From positions 28,504 to 92,503 of the forward strand of contig NZ_QJRC01000082.1 of NCBI RefSeq assembly GCF_013393325.1: 64,000 nucleotides of DNA, read 5' to 3'. Below are positions 56,818 through 64,000 of this stretch, in pieces. The position numbers and the translations under genes were made by a program. The notes under the pieces were generated by a model. It ran no database searches, was not told the origin of the DNA, and was given only the letters and a program-made list of their open reading frames with translations. The DNA is from Pseudomonas hunanensis (GTDB lineage: Bacteria > Pseudomonadota > Gammaproteobacteria > Pseudomonadales > Pseudomonadaceae). How positions within the stretch are numbered: position 1 is the stretch's first letter; every line of letters begins with the position of its first letter.

Positions 56818-57149
56818 TGATCGAGCAGCGCATTCTGGATATTGCCGACCACCTGCTGCTGATCGAGCGTGAACTGCAGGTGCAAGGCTGGTGGGACGAC
56901 GAGCCACCAAGCGACGAGGCACTGGCCAGCACAGTACCGTTCGCCGTCGATACCCTCAGTTTCGAGCAGTGGCTGCAATGGATCTTCCTGCCACGCATGA
57001 AGATCATTATCGAGTTGGGCCACCCGCTGCCCAATGCCTCGAGCATCCTGGTCATGGCCGAAACCGTGTTTACCGACCGGCCGGAGCAAAGTCGCGAGCT
57101 ACGCCGTCTGTTGGCAGCTTTTGACCAATTGATCGCTCCTTCCGCCTGA
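56817..57149 (+). CDS. YqcC-family protein (DUF446)
   Basis: A 110-residue, mostly helical acidic protein of the YqcC family: DIADHLLLIERELQVQGWWDDEPPS, FEQWLQWIFLPRMKIIIELGHPLPNASSI. Function unknown; in E. coli yqcC is next to the tRNA pseudouridine synthase gene truC, which is not seen here. ATG 56817 overlaps the lpoP stop (TGATG). A terminator follows 20 bases after its stop. Confidence 0.9.
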   Translation: MIEQRILDIADHLLLIERELQVQGWWDDEPPSDEALASTVPFAVDTLSFEQWLQWIFLPRMKIIIELGHPLPNASSILVMAETVFTDRPEQSRELRRLLAAFDQLIAPSA

Positions 57150-57168
57150 TTTCTTCAGTTTTTTCGTC

Positions 57169-57197
57169 AAGGGCCGCAGATTGTGGCCCTTTTTTTT
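57169..57197 (+). terminator. Terminator ending the mrcB-lpoP-yqcC unit
   Basis: AAGGGCC-GCA (57169-57178) pairs with TGT-GGCCCTT (57182-57191) with a G-U pair, followed by eight Ts to 57197. A good rho-independent terminator. Confidence 0.93.
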
Positions 57198-57559
57198 GGA
57201 AATCTTATTAAATCTGCTGCTGAAGCGATTTTTAGTGGTGGCAGGAATTCATCTTGGGGAAAAATTGGCAATAATTTTTCTTGACTTGTTGGCGCCGAAT
57301 CACAAGAATCCAACTTCCGCTGTAGAGGGACTGCCAGAAGCAGACCCGCTAAGCAGATCATGAGGTGCACACCCGCGCCGACCTGTTACACCCCGCAACG
57401 CGTTACCTCGCGCTGGGTGGGAAATCCCCGCAACACTCTGGGGGGCTCCCAATACTTGCTCAGTCAGTGCTGACGTTTTCGCTCATGCTCTGCTTGGCAG
57501 TAAACCTATTAAGACCCGTCCACTAGGGACGGTATTCTGGCGTTTTAGAGGTGAACAAC
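57198..57559 (+). promoter_or_regulatory. Long leader region of ilvI-ilvH-ilvC
   Basis: About 360 bases without a recognised gene. It holds a promoter candidate (57281-57309), a 37-codon frame (57360-57473) beginning MRCTPAPTCYTPQRVTS that is not rich in Ile, Val or Leu, a hairpin CCGTCC/GGACGG (57518-57535), and AGAGG before the ilvI GTG. A leader this long before a branched-chain operon suggests attenuation or another RNA-based control, but I cannot identify the classical leader-peptide arrangement. Confidence 0.55.
57281..57309 (+). promoter_or_regulatory. Candidate sigma-70 promoter of ilvIHC
   Basis: TTGACT (57281-57286), 17-base spacer, AAGAAT (57304-57309). The -35 is good, the -10 moderate. 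It gives a leader of about 240 nt before ilvI. Confidence 0.5.
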
Positions 57560-59284
<1,725 letters not shown>

Positions 59285-59285
59285 T

Positions 59286-59777
59286 ATGCGGCACATCATT
59301 TCCCTGCTGCTGGAAAACGAACCAGGTGCGTTGTCCCGTGTGGTCGGCCTGTTCTCCCAGCGCAACTACAACATTGAAAGCCTGACCGTGGCGCCGACCG
59401 AAGACCCGACCCTGTCGCGTCTGACGCTGACCACCGTTGGCCATGACGAAGTGATCGAACAGATCACCAAGAACCTGAACAAGCTGGTCGAAGTGGTCAA
59501 GCTTGTCGACCTGTCGGAAAGCGCCCACATCGAGCGCGAACTGATGCTGGTCAAGGTCAAGGCCACCGGTGCCCAGCGTGCCGAGATCAAGCGCACCACG
59601 GATATCTTCCGTGGCCAGATCGTCGACGTGACCGCCAGCGTGTACACCGTACAACTGAGCGGTACCAGCGACAAACTGGACAGCTTCATCCAGGCGATCG
59701 GCACTGCATCGATTCTCGAAACCGTGCGCAGCGGCGTTACCGGCATTGCCCGTGGCGACAAAGTGCTCAGCATCTAA
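59286..59777 (+). CDS. ilvH: Acetolactate synthase small (regulatory) subunit
   Basis: Regulatory subunit giving valine feedback inhibition. The 163-residue protein has an N-terminal ACT domain (HIISLLLENEPGALSRVVGLFSQRNYNIESL, with the valine-site Asn and Gly residues conserved) and a C-terminal domain. It begins 1 base after the ilvI stop, so the subunits are made from one message in a fixed ratio. ilvC follows 55 bases later. Confidence 0.98.
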   Translation: MRHIISLLLENEPGALSRVVGLFSQRNYNIESLTVAPTEDPTLSRLTLTTVGHDEVIEQITKNLNKLVEVVKLVDLSESAHIERELMLVKVKATGAQRAEIKRTTDIFRGQIVDVTASVYTVQLSGTSDKLDSFIQAIGTASILETVRSGVTGIARGDKVLSI

Positions 59778-59790
59778 ATTCAAAAATTAG

Positions 59791-60849
<1,059 letters not shown>

Positions 60850-60865
60850 GTCTTATCGAAAGATG

Positions 60866-60892
60866 AAAAACGCGGCTTCGGCCGCGTTTTTT
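60866..60892 (+). terminator. Terminator after ilvC
   Basis: AAAAA-CGCGGC (60866-60876), loop TTCG, GCCGCG-TTTTTT (60881-60892). A textbook rho-independent terminator closing ilvIHC. Confidence 0.95.
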
Positions 60893-60999
60893 CGTTCTGG
60901 CAGCCCGCTTCTGGTATAAAGCAGACCAGTGGCCTGCTGTCAGAACCTGTTTCGCGGGCCCGTGTCGAACATTTTCCATCCTGTTGCAAGGTACCCTCC

Positions 61000-61851
61000 A
61001 TGAGCGAACGTCCCGAAGAGCCGAACAAGCCCTCCGACGCCGAAAGCCTGCTACCTGTCGATGAGCACGTTGAAGAAGGGCATGACGCCGAAGGCCGCAA
61101 GGTGCGCCACCGCGGCATCTACCTGTTGCCCAACCTGTTCACCACCGCCAACCTGTTTGCCGGCTTCTATTCCATCATCAGCTCGATGAGCGCACAGAGT
61201 GCCCTGAGTGCCGGTGACCCACGCGAGGCGAGCAAGTACTTCGCCTTTGCCGCCATCGCCATTTTCGTGGCCATGGTGCTCGATGGCCTGGACGGCCGTG
61301 TTGCGCGCATGACCAATACTCAGAGTGCCTTCGGTGCCGAGTATGACTCGCTGTCTGACATGGTCGCCTTCGGTGTGGCCCCGGCCTTGCTGGCCTTTGG
61401 TTGGGCGCTCGGTGACATGGGCAAGGTTGGCTGGATGGTCGCCTTCATCTATGTAGCCGGTGCCGCGTTGCGCCTGGCGCGCTTCAACACCCAGGTCGGT
61501 ACTGCCGACAAACGCTACTTCATCGGTTTGGCCAGCCCGGCTGCCGCGGGTGTGGTGGCGGGTACCGTATGGGCGTTCAGCGACTACGGAATCCAGGGGT
61601 CCAAGCTGTCTTTCCTGGTGGCGCTGCTGGTGGCTGCTGCCGGTATGCTGATGGTCAGTAATATCAAGTACAACAGCTTCAAGGAGCTGGACCTCAAAGG
61701 GCGTGTGCCGTTCGTGGCGATTCTGGCCGTGGTGCTGGTATTTGCCGTGGTATTCAGCGACCCGCCACGCATCCTGCTGCTGATCTTCCTCGCCTACGCG
61801 GCATCGGGGCCGATCCAGTTCCTGCTGAAGGCGCGCCGGCGCAAAGCGTGA
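61000..61851 (+). CDS. pssA: CDP-diacylglycerol-serine O-phosphatidyltransferase PssA
   Basis: Integral-membrane enzyme making phosphatidylserine, the precursor of phosphatidylethanolamine. The 283-residue protein has a hydrophilic N-terminal extension (about 1-38), about six to eight membrane helices, and the CDP-alcohol phosphotransferase signature DGLDGRVARMTNTQSAFGAEYDSLSD-type motif: DGxDGRxAR (about 88-96) through DSLSD (about 110). This is the type II (Bacillus-like) synthase rather than the soluble E. coli enzyme. It stands alone behind the ilvC terminator. Confidence 0.96.
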   Translation: MSERPEEPNKPSDAESLLPVDEHVEEGHDAEGRKVRHRGIYLLPNLFTTANLFAGFYSIISSMSAQSALSAGDPREASKYFAFAAIAIFVAMVLDGLDGRVARMTNTQSAFGAEYDSLSDMVAFGVAPALLAFGWALGDMGKVGWMVAFIYVAGAALRLARFNTQVGTADKRYFIGLASPAAAGVVAGTVWAFSDYGIQGSKLSFLVALLVAAAGMLMVSNIKYNSFKELDLKGRVPFVAILAVVLVFAVVFSDPPRILLLIFLAYAASGPIQFLLKARRRKA

Positions 61852-61930
61852 AAATCGCTTAACGCTGGAATAACCTTCCGGCTCCATAGTCTTACGGGTA
61901 CATCCGTTACTCAGTGCTATGGAGCCGCCC

Positions 61931-62944
61931 ATGCTCATCAAGCTTCCCAGGTCTTCCGAGTGCAAGGCGTCGGAGATTACCCCCGAAGGCCTCTATCTTT
62001 CCCGTCGTACCCTGCTGGGTGGCTCATTGGCCGGCTTGGCGCTGGGCGCGCTGCCGGGCGGGGTGGGGGCTGCGGAAGTTTCGCGTTATGCCGATGTGCA
62101 GGCCGGCACCGGGCCGGCCTGGTTCACTGACAAGCTTGCCGCCACGCGCTGGCAGGCGGTGACGGTGAACAATGAGGTGATCACGCCATTCAAAGACGCC
62201 ACCCACTACAACAACTTTTACGAGTTCGGTCCCGACAAGGGTGACCCGGCTGCCAATGGCGACAGCCTTAAGACCGAGCCGTGGTCGATTGTGGTGGATG
62301 GTGAGGTGGGCAAGCCCGGGCGCTATGCACTGGAAGACTTCGTCAAACCTTACCAGCTTGAAGAGCGGATTTACCGTCTGCGTTGCGTAGAGGCGTGGTC
62401 GATGGTCATTCCCTGGCTGGGGTTTCCGCTCGCGCAGGTGCTCAAGCAGGTCGAGCCGACTTCCAAGGCGCGTTATGTGCGCTTTGAGACCTTGAAGGAT
62501 CCCGAACACATGCCGGGGCAGCGTTCAGGGTTTGCCCTGATCGACTGGCCCTATAGAGAAGGTTTGCGTCTGGATGAAGCAATGCACCCATTGGCTATCC
62601 TGGCGGTGGGCATGTATGGACGGGAGTTGCCCAACCAGAACGGCGCGCCGCTGCGGTTGGTGGTGCCATGGAAATATGGTTTCAAGAGCATCAAGTCGAT
62701 CGTGCGTATCAGCCTGGTGGCCGAGCAGCCTGGCACTACCTGGGAAGGGTTGGCGCCGGATGAATATGGTTTCTATGCCAATGTGAATCCGACTGTCGAT
62801 CACCCGCGCTGGAGCCAGGCGCGCGAACGACGGTTGCCCAGCGGGTTGTTCAGCCCCAATGTGCGGGAGACGCAAATGTTCAATGGCTACGCTGATGAGG
62901 TTGCGTCGCTGTATACCGGGCTCGATCTGCGGAAGAACTATTGA
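61931..62944 (+). CDS. msrP: Methionine sulfoxide reductase MsrP (YedY), molybdenum subunit
   Basis: Periplasmic molybdopterin protein that repairs oxidised methionines in envelope proteins. The 337-residue protein has a twin-arginine signal ([20 protein letters not shown]), and the molybdenum ligand Cys152 in [10 protein letters not shown], with the downstream HPLAILA and [14 protein letters not shown] segments. ATG 61931 is preferred to the in-frame start 61919. Its stop overlaps the msrQ start, so the two are translated together. Confidence 0.95.
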   Translation: MLIKLPRSSECKASEITPEGLYLSRRTLLGGSLAGLALGALPGGVGAAEVSRYADVQAGTGPAWFTDKLAATRWQAVTVNNEVITPFKDATHYNNFYEFGPDKGDPAANGDSLKTEPWSIVVDGEVGKPGRYALEDFVKPYQLEERIYRLRCVEAWSMVIPWLGFPLAQVLKQVEPTSKARYVRFETLKDPEHMPGQRSGFALIDWPYREGLRLDEAMHPLAILAVGMYGRELPNQNGAPLRLVVPWKYGFKSIKSIVRISLVAEQPGTTWEGLAPDEYGFYANVNPTVDHPRWSQARERRLPSGLFSPNVRETQMFNGYADEVASLYTGLDLRKNY

Positions 62945-63555
62945 TGCGCTATCCCTGGTTTCGCCTGGCCATCTTCGTTGTGGGGTGCCTGTTCCCGGCA
63001 TGGTGGTTATATGAGGCAGCGATGAGCCTGCTGGGGCCTGATCCCGGGAAGATCATGATGGACCGCCTTGGGCTTGGGGCGCTCACCTTCCTGCTGGTGA
63101 CCTTGTGCATGACCCCGTTGCAGAAGCTGACGGGGTGGTCGGGGTGGATCGTAGTGCGTCGGCAGCTGGGGTTATGGGTGTTTGCTTATATAGTGCTGCA
63201 CATCCTGGCCTACCTGTTCTTTATCCTGGGGCTGGATTGGGGGCAGTTGGCGGTGGAGCTGCGCAAGCGGCCCTACATCATTGTGGGCGCGTTGGGCTTC
63301 CTTGGGTTACTGGTGCTGGCGATTACCTCGAACCGCTATAGCCAGCGGCGGTTGGGGGCGCGGTGGAAGAAGCTGCACAGGTTGGTGTATGCGGTGCTTG
63401 GGTTGGGGTTGCTGCATTTTCTGTGGATTGTGCGCTCGGATCTGAGGGAGTGGTCGATCTACGCGCTTATTGGTGCTGTGCTGATGGTGCTGCGTATACC
63501 GGCTGTAGCGCGTGGTCTTCCCAGGGTTGCCCGTGCGCGAGGCAGGGCAGTCTGA
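62944..63555 (+). CDS. msrQ: Heme b-binding subunit MsrQ (YedZ)
   Basis: Inner-membrane cytochrome that passes quinol electrons to MsrP. The 203-residue protein has six membrane helices: [49 protein letters not shown] (heme histidine), [33 protein letters not shown] (heme histidine), and [12 protein letters not shown]. It overlaps msrP by 1 base (TGATG). A basic tail of Arg/Ala follows. It is the last protein gene before the rRNA promoter region. Confidence 0.95.
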   Translation: MRYPWFRLAIFVVGCLFPAWWLYEAAMSLLGPDPGKIMMDRLGLGALTFLLVTLCMTPLQKLTGWSGWIVVRRQLGLWVFAYIVLHILAYLFFILGLDWGQLAVELRKRPYIIVGALGFLGLLVLAITSNRYSQRRLGARWKKLHRLVYAVLGLGLLHFLWIVRSDLREWSIYALIGAVLMVLRIPAVARGLPRVARARGRAV

Positions 63556-63575
63556 AATATTGTTGAAATTAAAGG

Positions 63576-63603
63576 TTGACGGGGTTTCGAATCCCCTTAT
63601 AAT
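63576..63603 (+). promoter_or_regulatory. rRNA operon promoter P1
   Basis: TTGACG (63576-63581), 16-base spacer, TATAAT (63598-63603), followed by a GC-rich discriminator GCGCCC. The first of three tandem sigma-70 promoters. Confidence 0.88.
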
Positions 63604-63718
63604 GCGCCCACTTCCAGCGACATCGGAACGACAAACTCCTTGAGATTCAATGAGTTAAGTAGTTAAGGTGGTGCTGGAGGGGCTACGATCAAATGATCGC
63701 AAGCGGTTGAAATGGTGG

Positions 63719-63746
63719 TTGACAGCGCTTCTTGGTGCTGTATGAT
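63719..63746 (+). promoter_or_regulatory. rRNA operon promoter P2
   Basis: TTGACA (63719-63724), 16-base spacer, TATGAT (63741-63746), with discriminator TCGCC. Perfect -35 box. Confidence 0.88.
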
Positions 63747-63828
63747 TCGCCTCCCGCTACGAGAGATCGCAGCGAGCCAAGTGTTTGAAGCTAAACGAGT
63801 TTCTCGCAAAAAACTTCAAAATAAACGC

Positions 63829-63856
63829 TTGACAGGCTCTGAGGAAAGCGTAGAAT
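63829..63856 (+). promoter_or_regulatory. rRNA operon promoter P3
   Basis: TTGACA (63829-63834), 16-base spacer, TAGAAT (63851-63856), followed by GCGCGCC. This GC-rich discriminator is typical of ppGpp/DksA-sensitive rRNA promoters. Confidence 0.92.
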
Positions 63857-63892
63857 GCGCGCCTCGGTTGAGGCGAAAAGCTCTTAACCAAA

Positions 63893-63905
63893 CGCTCTTT
63901 AACAA
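63893..63905 (+). promoter_or_regulatory. rRNA antitermination boxA
   Basis: CGCTCTTTAACAA matches the boxA consensus TGCTCTTTAACAA at 12 of 13 positions. The transcribed leader continues to the window end at 64000; the 16S gene is expected just beyond, and no rRNA coding sequence is inside the window. Confidence 0.9.
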
Positions 63906-64000
63906 ATTGAATCAAGCAATTCGTGTGGGTGCTTGTGAGTACGGACTGATAGTCAAAAAGATTATCAGCATCACAAGTGGCCATGCGAGAAATCACATAG

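Noticed and set aside
63757..63996. Open frame on the minus strand in the rRNA promoter region
   Set aside because: It overlaps P3 and boxA on the opposite strand and lacks a ribosome-binding site or recognisable domain.

Overview
This window is a GC-rich, densely packed stretch of core chromosome from a fluorescent Pseudomonas, most likely the P. putida group. Evidence for this is the gene order (dnaK-dnaJ-dapB-carAB-greA, tpiA-secG-tRNA-nusA-infB-pnp, panBC-folK-pcnB-crcZ-cbrBA, gluQ-dksA, heme uptake-prrF, ilvIHC-pssA), the short REP-type palindromes at gene ends, and two Pseudomonas-specific small RNAs. There is no insertion sequence, prophage, integron or CRISPR array. It is a housekeeping region, and its interest lies mainly in regulatory RNA and small or overlapping genes.

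Layout. 1-8.9 kb: the 3' part of dnaK, dnaJ, dapB, then carA-carB-greA behind a leader with a terminator. 9-16 kb: a small membrane protein, yhbY (opposite strand), rlmE, ftsH, folP, glmM, tpiA, secG. 16-25 kb: tRNA-Leu(GAG), initiator tRNA-Met, rimP, nusA, infB, rbfA, truB, rpsO, and pnp behind a large leader hairpin: a translation and RNA-decay block. 25-34 kb: a BON-domain periplasmic protein, a divergent monooxygenase/VOC pair around a perfect operator-like palindrome, then minus-strand genes for a DUF748 protein, a DUF2236 protein, acetyl-CoA synthetase and Pgi.

34-45 kb (minus strand): panC, panB, folK, pcnB, the small RNA CrcZ with its sigma-54 promoter and a CbrB-type enhancer site, then cbrB, cbrA and the tiny overlapping gene cbrX, then gluQ and dksA. 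The CbrAB two-component system activates CrcZ, which titrates Hfq/Crc and relieves carbon catabolite repression; all of that circuit except hfq and crc is here. Three TGTTAC hexamers also precede panB, which hints at a second CbrB-type site.

45-52 kb: an aminotransferase overlapping sfsA, a Rieske protein, a Fur-box-preceded heme ABC transporter (phuTUV), a ChaN-like lipoprotein, and the iron-regulated small RNA PrrF on the opposite strand with a Fur box on its promoter. 52-57 kb: a two-domain kinase/P-loop protein, PBP1b (mrcB), its putative lipoprotein activator LpoP, and a YqcC-like protein. 57-64 kb: ilvI-ilvH-ilvC, pssA, msrP-msrQ, and finally three tandem promoters and boxA of a ribosomal RNA operon whose 16S gene lies beyond the window.

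Start codons were chosen by ribosome-binding-site spacing and family alignment from memory. No database search was run, so species assignment and experimental claims remain inference or general knowledge.
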